Below are positions 29,221-44,200 of a DNA stretch of 64,000 bases, piece after piece. Position numbers and translations under genes: made by a program. Under the pieces are notes generated by a model. That model saw nothing but the letters and a program-made list of their open reading frames with translations. It made no database searches and was not told the origin of the DNA. Every line of letters begins with the position of its first letter. Position 1 is the stretch's first letter. The stretch comes from Sinonovacula constricta (taxonomy: Eukaryota > Mollusca > Bivalvia > Cardiida > Solecurtidae), in assembly GCA_007844125.1 (NCBI GenBank), contig CM017561.1, positions 62,973,256 through 63,037,255 on the forward strand, in the 5' to 3' direction.

Positions 29221-32200
29221 AGACCCCGAAAAGGCACAGCACAAAGGCATTACCATGCAAGTCAAATGTGTAAAAGTAAGTACAAATCAGTGTTGAGTCA
29301 TTTAACAAAAAGAGCAAACCCAACAGTAACATGTATCGCCTTGGAACGGGGAGTCTGCAAAACGGACCAACTAGGGTGCTTAATCTGGTTTTACAGAGCT
29401 AACCTCGCACTTCCTGGTGGGTTTCTCAAATTCAAGCAATGAAAAGAAAATACATCTATCCAAATAAAAAATCTCCGAGCGCTGACGTTTTCCTTGATAT
29501 TTTATGACGAAAGTCGTGACGCCATAAAAATATTGTTCACATAGAATTAAGAAGAGAGAGTATGTCGTGACTCTATGAATTTACTAGAGGCCTCTCGTAA
29601 TTGGGGCCGAAGCTCGACTGATTTTGCCACAGGGTCCAGCTGCCTGTGCATAAAAAAGCTTGAGAAAAACGTTTTGATGAATTGTTGTCAACTCCTACAA
29701 TCCTTAAAGTTCTTAGTGCATACAACGCTAATATTCAGGAAACTACTGTTATTAACATTTATTTGCTGTCATGATGTATTTGTATATGTTTGAAAATGTT
29801 GTATATTGTATTTCATGTTGTATTTTGTAATCATTTTCTCAATTTCTTAAACAATTTCAATCCGAGATCCAAGACAGATCCGGTTATCAGCCGATATGGC
29901 TCCAATCCCAGCATATGCAAAAATTGAATCAAATCGGACTCTATTAAAATATTATCAACATGATTTGTATAATTCTAACTTTAAAACATGTAACCAGTTG
30001 AAAATATATTTTTCACAATCGACCAACTTTCTGCTCAAAATCATAATAGCAAAAAATCTATGAAATAATCAGAGAAAGAATTATAAAATTACTTATCACT
30101 TTCTATTGTAATTGATTTAGTGCAACATGCTCTTTTGGAAAAGCTGGTGGGCGTGTCAAACGATATTGCAATAATAATTTCCACATTCCAGTGCTGCGTA
30201 AGTTCGGTATGTAAATTGTGTAAGTCAGTCTTAGTCGATCTTAGTTCCAGAACCAAATACCCCATTGACAACTAGGGTCTTACCTGGACATGGTATGTAG
30301 CATTGTCTATAAGAAAAGATGTTAGGCGTCGAACAACCTGATGGTTTACTTGACAAACACGTGTGGTTCCTGAAGGTAAAAAAAAAGAGATTTCTTAACT
30401 TTTAAATATTTATCCAGGTCATTTTTTTTCGTTGCTAGACAAAGCTATAAATAGCCAACTGCAATGTGGCGTTTGCCAATAAATATTGATTATTTTTTAA
30501 TTGTTTCTCAAAGCTATCACATTTAGCGTGACAGTTTGTGTAATGTCAATTATTACATGTGTAAAAGAAAACATCCGACAGTTTGAGCCATTTCCTTTTA
30601 TACCATCAAATAAATCATTGCTACAAAAATGGATCTCACGAATTGATGTTTGCTTATTTTCCATATATGTGTGAATAGTAAAGCATAGCACATCACTCGT
30701 CATTATTAACATGTTTTTTCTATCTGAGCCACGCTGCACAGTTACATATAAAACCAAGAAAATTCGTGGCCACTTACATTTTACTAAAAGTAACATGGAA
30801 ATGTCATAATCTCACTCAAAATTGAGCTGCTATGTAAGTTTTACTTTACCAGTATGCTGACTGTGCGTGTGCATGTATCTGTGTCCGCGCGTGTGTGTGT
30901 GAGATTGAGCGAGGATGTTCTATTGTGTGCTCACGGGTGCGTTTGCGTAAAAGAGTGTATAAATTATTTGAATACTACCTAAAGGATATACCACTGCCAC
31001 ACGTTGAGGTATTTTGTAAAGTTGCACAGGCTCCCCATTCTGACCATTCAGAGTATTCACCTGTTGGTATAATCGAATATAAAATATTAGCCTATATACA
31101 TGTACACAAACAAATGACAACTAGAGGAACACAAAAAAACATGTTGTTATTGTGCAAAAAAAGTTATGTTCACATGTGAGTTTATCTTCGTACAAAAGGG
31201 TCTCTTTTTAAGATCCTACGTGTTATTCTTTTTGAAAACACATACCAATGTTTGCAGTTGGTAGAGATTACGTCACTGATATAAAGCCGTAATTATCAAT
31301 TGAAAAAAGGTGTCGGAAAGATATGATACTGTGTTAACAACCGTTTTAATTTATGAAAAAATTAGGAATATAGGTTTTTGTAAAATGTCAAGTAAATAAT
31401 AGAAATATTTTTTAACCCGATAGAATCAATAATGCATTTTTTAAAAATAACTAAAATAGCATAATACTTACAAGGAATCGTGTTGCACACGTTTATTTCA
31501 TAAAATCCTTTCGGGTTACTATTTCCAAATGGACATTCATTTGAATTCATGTTTTTCTTTCCGTCAGTACATTCCCGATACCTACGTTTTATTGGAAAAA
31601 TAGCAGTAAATATGAGACAGCAGAAAGTATAACGTCTATATAAGTGTTGCTTATGCTTTCAGAAATTGATATTAGGAAAAAATGTTAAACTTGTTCTTTA
31701 AATTCTAGGCATCATAATTTCACCAGCGATGGGGTTGGGTGTAGTACAACACATGTCTATACGATATTCACAAGAAACTGCAATTTTGGCCACTTTTAAA
31801 TCTGTTGCTTCAGTATATAATTTCGTAAAGAATGTGGACTTTTAACAATTTTAACAACGACAATAGTCAACCATAACCTGCTGTTGCATGTGCAGTAACC
31901 AGAAGTGATGACTGAGCAAGTAACACTGGATTAAACTATGTCATCAAAAGTGAAATTGGTGTTATTTTGGTATAGTTTACATTTAGTGTAATTTGTTATT
32001 TCAGTAACTACAGTGTAAAAGACAATTTACATGTATAACACACACACACATGGCATTTATATTCTATACTTTGAAATCGAACATTTGTTCCAATAGAATA
32101 GCTTTATTTCTATTGATCTATTGAATTGCTAGAGACATTAGTGTAGTTATTATTATGTAAATATTCATGTATGCATGCCGCAGCAGTGGATGATTGCGTG

Positions 32201-35200
32201 CATGTGCATACATGCAATACACAGACACGCACGCACGTACGCAAGAAGGAACGAACGAACGTACGAACGTATGTGATTATGCATACATGCAAGTTTATTC
32301 AACATCCAAGAAGGTCATTGACCCATGTGGAACATATTTACAATATATGTAAATTATACATAAATATATATATATGCATGAAGATAAATGTCTTAAGAAA
32401 CACCTTCCTTATCTTAGTGCACATAGTCAATTCTCGTATACAAATTATAATTTACAACACGCTTACGTTCACTAATATTTCGCGGCAGATTAAGCGGTTT
32501 TACAATAGCTATTTCGAACCTGTCGTCACGTGATTTACAGGGCTGGACGAAAGCAACACAGATTGATCCTGATTACCCTAACTACCCGCAGTCAGTAAAT
32601 GTTTGGAGAAAAGTTATGCGAGCGCAGAAATAAATACGAATGTCGAAGGACTAGACGTGTAAATTGTTACTTGGTATGTTTCATTATTTTACATTAATAT
32701 TGAAATCTGTTTAACATAGAAGTGCATGTGATTATATTGTGTAATGCAGATTTACACGAAATTCAGAATCATGAATAAATAATGCTGCATACACAGTGAT
32801 TAAGGAACATTGTTGAAACGGAGAGCGAACAGTTATAAGAACAAGTGTTCCACTGAGTATGAATTATCTACTAGGCCGATATTATTGCAATTTCTATTGC
32901 GGGGCGTCTCTGTCTTTTGCGACTCTGTGCCAGGTTATCAGGTTATATCGTACAGATGTCATGTGTATCATCTCTATATCTCAACAATAAGTTACCGCAT
33001 GCGTTCGGAAAAGAATGGCGCACCAGGGTATATTTAGGATATTTAGTGTCAGATCATACGGTTGTAGTGTTGAAATAAATAAACTGGGAGTTAAATTTAA
33101 ACATTTTTTTGGTCGCATCTAGTAGACTTTATGATCATTTGCTTTAAACCTTATTTAAGGTAAACTGAAATCATATACAAAGTATTCTTGTTTAATACAA
33201 TAGTTTCTTTCTTCGGATGTTAAAGACTCTTAAAATAGTCCGTCCAATATGGCCGCCATGGTTGTTAACAAAATTGCTGTGAACTGTTGAATCAATTGAT
33301 AAATTTAGGTAACTGTTTTATCAAACCAATGGAAGATTGAAACAATAAAGAATAGAACGGAAGGACACTTAATGGTTAATGGTTAACAACCAGGATTTTT
33401 GTGGATCATTTATTTGAATAAGTACAATAATAGGCGATATTGTTTATCGCTCTGCATTTCACAGGTTTTAAGCTGGGATGATAAACATTTTCAACAATCA
33501 TAAAAAACGTGCTGATAATTGGATGAAATAGCAAAGTCACTTGTTATGCTTGCATTTCCCTAATATTTAGTATTTGAACTTAGTTATCAATAAATATTAC
33601 TTAAAATTAGTATAACATTTTAATGGTCCAAAGGAAATATTAAAAATGTTATATTAACCCAAAATAACTGCTCAGGTGGTAGAGCGTCGGCTTGCGGATC
33701 GGGAGGTCGTGGGTTCAAACCCAGACCGGGTCAAACCAAAAACTCTAAAATTGATAGTAGTGGCTTCCCTCATAACGCTCGGGGCTACGAGGACAGCATT
33801 ACACCTGACTTGTCGGTGTCAGTATAATTGACCAACCGGGTTCATTCCATGGGCACCTCATAAGTGCCCCTGTGCTATAATGATAAAAATGACGGCTAAT
33901 CCCATTCCATCCCAAAAGAAATAAACCGCATATCAATGTTACAGCAATTTTGTTTAGAAACAAAGATTTAATTAAACCAGTTTAATATTCAAGAAGGGGG
34001 TTTGCTATCTGACATTTGGTTATGATGTGATCCGAGCTGGGAAAATCCTATTAACCCAGGGCGTGGATCGAACCCTTGATCTTCTGCTCTCAACCAACTG
34101 AGCTATTTAAGCAGAAAGCTCTGGATAACATATTTACAACAGTTAGTTTGTACGTTACAGCACTGTATCAATATTTGTTCTGGAGGTAACATTTTGTAGT
34201 GCAATTTAAAGTAGACATTTGCTACGCTTTCTAGAATTTTGGGCAACGTGAACATAGTTCTATTATTTTTACTAGATAGATACCTGTAAACAGAAAACAG
34301 CGTAGTCAAAACTCATGCGTAAACCTATGACCTCCACATTTTCCTTCTAAATAAATTAAACCATTATCCCTAGACCAATGTATACATTTACAGGTTAATG
34401 CAGTTGGGTGTATTTCTGAAATAGTAGTTATGAATATAATTTTCACATAATATGATCTTGTACTTAATAAAACATGTGGATAATTTTGGCACATGCATAT
34501 AGTTTCTATTCTGATGTAAACATCAATATAATAAAAAAAGTCTCCATCGCGTTGAATGATTGTACTCCAACCAAAAAAAAAAAGACTGTGATATATGAAT
34601 AAAGCAATTTTCTTTTGTTGATTCATATGCAATTTCTGGAAATTCTGTGTCTATCCAGTGTTAAGGATGTGTTATATGCAATAATGCCATCAAGGCATAA
34701 CTTGTAGAGTTAAAAAAAAAACGTTTTTGTAAACTATTGTTTTCCTTGTAAAATATTCAGTTTTTGCACCTACCGTTGCATGAAATTTTCAAGTACTTAT
34801 CTAGTTATCAAGCAAATATATCACACGTACTTTTAGCTCACCTGAGCATTACTACAGGGTAAGTTATTGCGATCTCTCATTATCCGTTTGTCCATAGCGT
34901 TTGCCATTTAAAAAGAATAATTGCAATTTGTTTTGTCAGGTAGAGGTCCAGTTATAATTAAACAAATAAAATGCACCCAACTGTTGGCAGGTAAGATATT
35001 TGCATCATGCATGTGACGTTTACATACTTCATACGTTCCTTTGTCTTCATGCTATCAGTATTTTGATAAAAAAAAAGTTTCGCAATACATGAGACGTTCA
35101 AAGAAATACACTTCATTCATTGATGCAATAGTGAGAGTTTATACGCTTGTGCGATGTCGCTTTTACACGGTGGGGGTACAGCTATGCCTAATTTGTAACT

Positions 35201-38200
35201 ATGCCATATTGATGAGTATGTATGAAATATGTTTAAATTAAGTATGTGGATGGATGCGGATGGATGCAGAATCAACAGCTTTTGGTTATGCAAGGTTTTG
35301 TTTTTGATGTGAATAATAATATCAACTGTTGTAAAAACATTAATAGATATAGATCATAAAGGGTTGAATACCAAGAATACCTCAACCTGAAATAATACAA
35401 ATAATATTCCGTGTTAAAACCTAAGGATTATCACTCATGATAAGGACCTGGTAAACATTGGTAAAGCAGTAGGTGTCACCCTTATTAATAATATTGCCCT
35501 AAATAAAATGGCCCAACAACTGTCAATTACGTAATATTTTCAATATGTAATAATCTTAGGCTGAAGTAGCTCTTTATCAAAAGAGATATTACCTGTCATA
35601 TGTTTAAATCAGATATACTTTATTGTCTTATATTGCAGTTCCATATAAATTTAGATCGAAATTTAATTATACTTGATTGTTCTACATCAGAGGTTGCTGA
35701 GATCCTCTTTGTTAACCTCATGGTGATTTGTGAACAAACCATATTTGTAACCAAAACGATCAATATTGGGCGTTGGTTTGTGAATAAAGCATTCTTCAAA
35801 TGCACATAGTATCGTAATCGTAAATGGAGGTCCCAAAGTCTCTCCCGGGTTGTGACTTCGGTAAATTGGAAGTGGTTAGGTTCCCTTGCAAACGTTCGTG
35901 CAAATAAATAGTTCCATGACTGGACATGACAGTATCAGGATAGTGTGACTAGGTGCCGCAACGAGCGAATGTTTATGGCATGCCATACACAGTGAAGGCA
36001 ATACTGTATCTGCTTGAAGTGAACACTGTCTCTAAATACCGTAAATACTGTTGGTTTGCGAAATACCTAGTAAACAGCAACAACAATACAATATCACTGA
36101 CCAATACAGACACAATTTGCATGCCTCATTCCAAAATTCTATACATCAAACATAAGTTAATCGATTTTTTTTTAAATATCATCTTAAGGACATGTTAAAA
36201 AGAAGGTCCACAGTTGTGTTTTGATCTCGGTTTGTATTTCCTTAAAATGTGTTGCTTTATTTGGTCAATATTTTATTGATGTGAAAATGAATGACTTTGA
36301 ACTTGTCTAAAATGACTCAATCTGCACTATTGTATACGCCCTTTAACCGTTCTCACAGCATCACTAGGCTTAAAATCTAGTTCTATACAGCCTAATTAAG
36401 TAATGGGTGTTTTATACATGAATTTAATTTCTTTATTTGACGATGTTGTATTTTTTTTAATTAAATGCACGAATCTCCACATTGTTATTTAAGAACGGTA
36501 AGTAAAGTTGATAAATGTGACTGAATATAATTTTGACAGAATGCCCAATAAAAAACTATTAAATAACAACTAAGATTTTACATTATTTGTTATGCCCTTA
36601 AATATTATCTTAGTAACAGAATCGCACATTCCCCTCCAATCCTGTAGTCGCAAAAAATAAGTGGGTATAAGCGTCGAACGTGGAAGGAAAAAGACAAAGA
36701 TTGTAATAAACTCGAAAATGGAAACGCCCGCAACTTTTTAAAGCTTTAAATCAAGTCAACAAAGATTAGATTAAGTCTCGTGATAAAATCTAAACTGACT
36801 TGATAAAATGTTCGCAAGTAATTACTTCTTCATCAAAAAGCTAGTCCAGATAATTATCCAAATTGCATAGACGTCAATCATATTAACAATGCTCAATACC
36901 TTATACGAAGACCGCCTCCACAGGTTTTCGTGCAATCGTGCCAGTCAAACCATGATGTCCATGTTACTACAACATTTTAAAACATACAAATGGCATTTAT
37001 TGAAATTATAAATTCAGATAAAGCAAATATATGGAATTCCACAGTCTTCTTATACAATGTATTTTTAATTATTAATTTTCTAAAAAAATGAGGTATACCT
37101 TGTAAAGAATGTAGCTTTATACAAAGTGGATTTTTAACATTTTTGGTATTTGTTATATATATCATTTACTTCTAAGTTACATTAAATGCCCGTATTAGAT
37201 TAAATGCCAGTTAGATGCACGTAAGAATAATGACCTCGACCGATTTTGTAAGCTCATAGTAAAATACAATCCGTAGACAACTCTTACTAGGCTGATGCAA
37301 TTTTAATAACTCATATTATCGCACAAGTATTGCATGGATCATTGCTAAAATACCTTGTGACTGACTTACGAGCCAATCCTTTTAATGTCACATTTGGTCG
37401 AAAGGACGTCTTGTAGACGGCTTGCAGGAAAAGTGTAACCCGGGCATTACTTTGAAGACATTGTTTAGCTAATCAGTAATTGTTGCTAATAAATTAAACA
37501 TTAAAGAACGGACAACTGCTGTGTTTACAAAATAATTCTAACCTGAGATTCCCGTGGTTAAGTAATTTAGATGTTTAGGCAAAACAGATGTCGTTACAGT
37601 TAGTCACTGCATTGACTGTTAAGATGTTTATGTCTTTCAGACAAACACAGTGCATCGTTTACAACCACTGTGCTGAGAACTAAGTTTGCCATTTAACAGT
37701 AACTGCGTATTGTGTACTGGGCAAGACATATAATCTAAACCAAATGCCACATTCCATGTTTATTTAATTAGGGTAATGCCGGTCTTGTGTTGAATCTCTC
37801 TATCATCAATCGCCCTAAACTGTTTCCAGTAGGATCATATCTAGTAATTAGCAATAAGATACGGTAGTTCTGTTTGACCTCTTGCTACTTTTTGCAACAG
37901 TTGAGCATTGCACTGAAAGGCGGATAGGCAAACTGACAGATAACAAAACATCAGCCAAAAGGAAAACATTTAAGACATATGCGTAAGGCTCTGTTATTCT
38001 TGAAGCATATGCATGAAAAATGGCATTTATCCATGAATCAAATACATCACAGATCAAGTTTTGAAAAGATGCAAATAATACTTTGACTACATCAATTGAC
38101 AGTCCTTACACTAGGTCAGCACTTAACAACTAGGTCAGTCACTGTATGACTTTACCTATCGACACTACTGGTTCTTGTTCCGTTAAAATGATAGGCTGAT

Positions 38201-41200
38201 ATATCAATCCACGAATCGTTACGTCAAAACAAAATTGATCGAGCAATACGGTTAACAGTTTAAATCCAGCCATCTTATTACCTGGTGTGTGACACATTTG
38301 TGGTATTTTACTCGTTTTCTTAATATGCATATTCTTCATATTGTAATGTAATTTTACCATATTAATTAGTTTTCAAGTAAATAATAAATTTGTAGTAGTT
38401 TTCAGTTAAATAATAATTGGTTATAATTGGTTAGTTAAAGATATCGTGCCGTTTAATTAAACTAAGCGCAAAAAGTTAACATTAAGCAGGGCAAAGAATG
38501 ACATGATTAATAATCAAAACAAAGAAATATACTATGGCGCACAAGAAACTAGTAAAATGGCAATAAAGAGGCAAGATTCAGGACAGTGATTGATGCATAG
38601 TCAAAATATAGGCGAGAAGCGCGAGTTGTGCACTGTAGGAATAAGACGATCGTCAAAAGTATATGCGATCTCAGTTCAGATGAGCAATTAGTTTACACTT
38701 TATATATTAGGAATGCAGAATGGGACAGAAAGAGGAATTGAGATGAGCAAGGGAGAGGATTTGGATGCGTTAAAGGGAGAGGTATTTACGCCTCACTGTT
38801 GTTAGACTGTAAAATGTAACTTTGTCCGATAAAATCGTAATCATGGGATGATGTTTCGTTCTACTATGTAGCCCCCCTGTGCCACAATATCATTGAATAA
38901 TGAAAGTAATTGATCAACTTTTAGTTTTGAAACATTTACATTTAGAGTGTTCCCTAGACCACAAACCAGCGGTTTGTCTTTTTTTTGTCTAATCATAAGC
39001 CTCCACATGAGTATAGACGAGTCTGTTAAGAGGGCATAATTAAGATCTGACAGTTTTAAGTTTCTTTTACATTTCTATTCATCAATCGAAATGGCATTTT
39101 TATTTTCCCAGGAACAAAAACCTATATGATTTCTAATAGTGTATGTTCTCTAACGTTGTTTTTTTTGACAAGGGCACTTGAATATCTTCATAAGATGCGG
39201 AAGCAAGCTTATCAATTATCCTTAAAAATTGTTTCACTCTTGTGCGATGCAGTATATTTATATGTTTTCCTTTCATTTTCCAAAATCTCTTCTTTTAAGG
39301 AAACCACATTAATCATAGTTAACGAATTGTTTTGCTGGTATCCAAACGGATATCTTAAAAGAAATTGTAAATCGAAATTTGTCTTATAAATTGACTCTCT
39401 CGGGAATAATATGCTGAGATTCAGCATTAAAGGTATGCGTCATAGATGTACGGACACTAGTTTCAAATGTTTAGGGCATATAAGCGGGATTTTAAGGACC
39501 CTTGTAAGCTCAGTAAATTTACACCTCAGTCCATCTAAATAAACGGAATAAAAATGAGTCGTTTTAACTAAACTTCTTTGGTGAACTGTTGATTATAGGA
39601 GTGTGTGGCGTTTCGGTTCCCTTGCCGTTGTCTGTGGTAACTTTTGACTCTTCCCTCTAAAAGGCGTTTCTGTGTTATTAATTATTGCTTGAACTGTTTG
39701 ACGTTTCTTTGTCCTTTGTCCGTGCTTATTACACGTCCAACCCCGGAAAATTGAAGGCGGTATCAGCTTTGCAGATGGACTTGAAGAAAAGCACGACTAC
39801 TCATTTTAATTTTATCTAGACGTGTCGTCGATATTATTGCCTTCACTAATATTATAAATGAGCCGGAGATGAGCTCGCTCGGAGGCTGCAGAGAATATCA
39901 CTATGCGTATAACCATGTGCTGTTTGTATTTTAAAAGGATTTTTGAGTTTGAGATGTAGTTATCATAGGCTTTGCTTTTTTTTATTTTATTATTCTTGCA
40001 AGTCTCCATTAAATGGCTAATTATTGGCTCTTATGTTTCATTTTTTCCTCGAAAAAGACATCGCACAAAATGTCTTCTTCCACCTCCAACATTATTTCCC
40101 ATAGCTTATATGTGTCCTACATATAAAATACTGTCTATGATGTACGGGGTATGCATACAAAACCACATACACCTACCCATGGTGACCATTCCTAAGCAGT
40201 TCATGAAGTAAAGAAGAAATAATTTTTAAGCCTGTTCATTTTGTTATATGTGTGTTGTTGTAGTGTGTTATATCACAATATTAGATCTTAATATAGAAAT
40301 CATTTTCTGATATCTGCAAAGTATCCTATAGTGTTCGGAGAGTAAAACAATAAAATAGTCTGTGTTGTTCGGACAATATATCTGTAAAACAGGCCGTCGT
40401 ATTTCGACGTTGTATATATAACATACTCCATGAGGTTATGTATAGAAATTAGTCTGTGTTTTTCGAACAAAATATTTGTGAATATATCTGCAAACTAGTC
40501 GTTGGCTGGTGTGCAGGCACTATGCCAAAAAGCCATGTGTTCGAACACTACTAGTTTAAGAGATCATACTTAAAAGAAACGACACAGATATATACTATGC
40601 CAAAACTCAAACCATACATTGACGCTAGGTAAACTTTAAAACATTCTTTTATGTAATCCCACTTTTTTGTAAAATATATACCAAATATCCAAAACTTTTA
40701 TTATTACCTGTTCGAAAGTTTATTATTCGCCCTCTTGACAACGGCGTGAAATTAACCTTAAACGTATCTGCTGAAGTCTCCTTATAACATATAGTTGCAG
40801 GTCGCTGCGTCTCCACTCTGTTGGGATTTGGGAACTATGACATGCAATATTGAAGTTGCAGCTAAGAAAATAATTTCTTGCTGAAATCCATGACAAAATA
40901 CTAAATATATTGCCAGTTATGAAAAGAAAATGATACACTCAACAATGTTGTATGTAGAATATGTTGTAAAACTTATCCATACCGTCACATCCATTATCAA
41001 AGCACGTGCTATTTTCGATTTGGGGTATTGGTGGACAGTGGCTTGTGCAGTTTCTCACTCGCTGTCTGAAACCTGCTTCGCACGTCTGGCTGCAAGGGCT
41101 CCAAAAACCCCAACCACCCCAAACAGGCCCATCTGTTTTATCTGAATGTTGAAAATGTTGTCTGATTTAATTACAATAATTTGCGTGTGTACATTATCTC

Positions 41201-44200
41201 CAATATATATTTTACTGGTATGTGTTTTGTTCATTTTGATGACATCCTGTTCATGAACAGTCAATAGAATGAACGTGTTTATTTAATATATATATACTTT
41301 CTTACCAAGTGTGTTTGCACTTTGGAGCCATTCTATCGCAGAAAATAAGTTATTGTTTGAAACATACTAGCCAAAATTATTTGGCACAGAAGCTTGAACA
41401 AACTCAATAGGTCTATATAAAATCCAAACAAAGTGATGGGAGCCGGTGGAAATCCTTAACATTCATAACACGGACAATGTTGAAATGTAAATGCATAAAC
41501 TGGGCCGGTCGCAATGTACAACAAACGACAAAAACATGTAAACATACTCTTTGGGCTTCATATTCTATAAAACAACCGATTGTCACATGTTTCCTTCACA
41601 TTTCATGTGAACAGCTACCAAATTTTTTATTTAGTATTAAGTAGAAATGTTTTAACCGTAGACAATTTAAACAGATATGGATAAGGTGAAATCTGAAAGT
41701 CAGAGTTAATATGGTCTTAAAACAATAATCTATATTAAAGAAAAATAAAATATGAATACATATTTACCTACCACAGTCAGGCAATTGCCCACACTTTTTA
41801 AACTCCCTCGCTGTTCCTGCACAGTTGCTTATATTTACCGAAACACCATTGTTCTGACATTCTCGAAGCCGATAGTGAATACCATTCAACCCGCAAGTTA
41901 CCGAACAGGACGACCATTCATTCCATGTGTTCCAGAAGGCAACTCCATCTAGTGGCAATATATAGCGATTCCTGGTGACTTTTAAGTCATAATTTGCAAA
42001 CACTGTTTGATTGTAAATTTTTATCATTCTTTATCTAAAATACCTGTTTATTGGGTTTAACGTCCCACCAAGAGTATTTCAGTCATATGGGGACGGAAAA
42101 ATACGTGTATAAAAGATGATAAAATACCGATTGTATATGTAGCATAAGAGGCGAAGAAGCCTTCTAAGTCAAATATATCAGATATTCAAACAGTAGATAA
42201 ATCGACATTGTTTTCCCTTTGTCACGCATTGTTCAATAATGTTGATAGTTTTAAATTAAAACAGATTAAGATACAAACCTGTGTGTTTATATTCAGTCAA
42301 TACTTTAATACTCCGATGTACTTGAGTATTGCTACAACATATATGCCTATTGCAATTAATCATTTTATGTGCTTAAGACAATAAACACACATACTAGACC
42401 ATTTCATCTATTTACATCTGTAGTTCATTTGAAAGCGTGTTAAATAGTTAATAAAATTACACCTTATACCATTTTATTTCACCGAAATAACCCTTAATAT
42501 TTAAACAATTCATGAAAATGACGCTAAAATGTGTGACCTTTCATATTAAGGCAAAGTTGCAATAGTGCGTAAACGATATTTAAGAAGCTTGTTTGTTAGA
42601 TTTCAACATCTTTTTTATATTTTGCGTATCTTAAAAGGACTTACTGAGTTGTCGTCTGGCATGCAGGTTGCATGAATTTTCGAAACAGTCAAACCTTTGG
42701 CCTGGAAACATATTTTGTGCTTAAATGTGATTATGCCATACATACCATAGAGTAGTTTTCATTTTAAAGAGTCGAGATTATGTAATAGTGGGATGCCGAT
42801 TGGTCAGAGTCATCCACTTATACATTTTCAGGTCCTCAACGCGTGGGTTCGAGTCCCTGCCCGGGTGGGATCGTCATGTGAGGAGGTATTTTAAACGGAC
42901 TGCGATGAGCTAGTCTTTTCTGTCAATGTAAACGGTTTTACTCAACACATAACATAACCTAAAGCAAACAAGAGGTATGTTATAGAAGCAGTGTACAAGA
43001 ACATCAGTATACTCTTTATAAGCAACGCTTACATTTGAGTGAAAATACAAGCATTTATGTATGTCATCGAAAGAGGAAGACAGTTTTCAACTAAATAAGG
43101 GGGTGCTAATCGACTAATCGACGAAACCTCTAATTCTACCATAATAATAATTTCAATATTTACACGATCTTCGTAATTTCTTTCATTACTTTTTAAACAT
43201 TTAGGCGCAGAAAATGTGGACTGTTATATTTGCCAAAGGATTAAAACACGATGTTTGTAATCATTTGTTAGAAAGAATATAAATTATCAATAAATGCACG
43301 CTTATTACATGCTGTGTTACTAGTAGTTGTTTTAATAAAGCCCGTTTTGTATTAAACTTTGTTTTTGTGTAGAATCTTAAAGATCTCTGAACAAATGTGT
43401 TGGATTAGCTTAAACACATGTTCATACACAATTTCTTTAACACAAACAATATATAGGATATTTGGAGACATTTGAATTTTCAACCCCTTTTTACGTATTT
43501 TTTTCACATTGCTGAACCCATTTTGAAGTAAATTTATATTCTGATCCAATATCCTCATTTTCTTGCCTCAAATGGCTGAAAATCAAGCCATGAAAACACA
43601 TTGCCTTTAATGTTGTTCTCGCACATATTCTAGAACTTTTTTTTAATCGTATGTGAAATTTTCTTTTCACCATTATACATGTAAGAGGAAAACCCGATTT
43701 GTAGTCAACTAAGTATTCGAATCTTGATGATTTCTAAACAAATATGTTGGATTTGGCACAAGATAGTTTTTTATAGTAGTAGTAGTAGTGGTAGTGGTGT
43801 CATAGGGTGAAACTTATGATGGCCTGTTTTCATATAAAAATATTTTGTTGTTTGTATTTTTAATACTACACACCACTACACACATATATTATCTTGCCAA
43901 TACCATACATATTGATAATTCCATTTTATTCATTTATCATATTTCTTTTTCATTTTACACCATCCGACGTCATCTCATAGCTCATTTGTATTTTTTTCTA
44001 CATATTCTCCTATACTTCTTACTTTCTCATTATTACCATTTCCCGTTACAGTTTCGCTTTACTAAATGGTAAAATAGTATCCCTTCTTATCTCGTGTTTT
44101 GCCGTTTTAATATTGCTAAATAATTATGTTAAAAGTCGAGGACGACTTTTCCAGAACGTGGCGTAGTATGTCATAGGGTGAAACTTATGATGGCCTGTTT

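Larger units (their letters stand above)
26593..30283 (-). other. Gene A intron with repeats
   Basis: Holds a partial R1 copy (27974..28037), a long TA tract and a full R1 copy next to it (29219..29447). No exon seen elsewhere. Confidence 0.6.
31582..36899 (-). other. 5.3-kb gene A intron with SINE-like repeats
   Basis: Contains a microsatellite-like patch near 32210-32270 (ACGCACGTACG, GAACGAACG), two tRNA-headed repeats near 33.7 and 34.1 kb, and otherwise AT-rich sequence without recognisable exons. Confidence 0.55.

Noticed and set aside
32110..32533. Opposed open frames of 60 and 120 codons
   Set aside because: Both run across short CA/CG/GAAC simple repeats and have no domain.
34046..34115. 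Functional tRNA gene on the minus strand
   Set aside because: A and B boxes are good but the space between them is too short for an anticodon arm.
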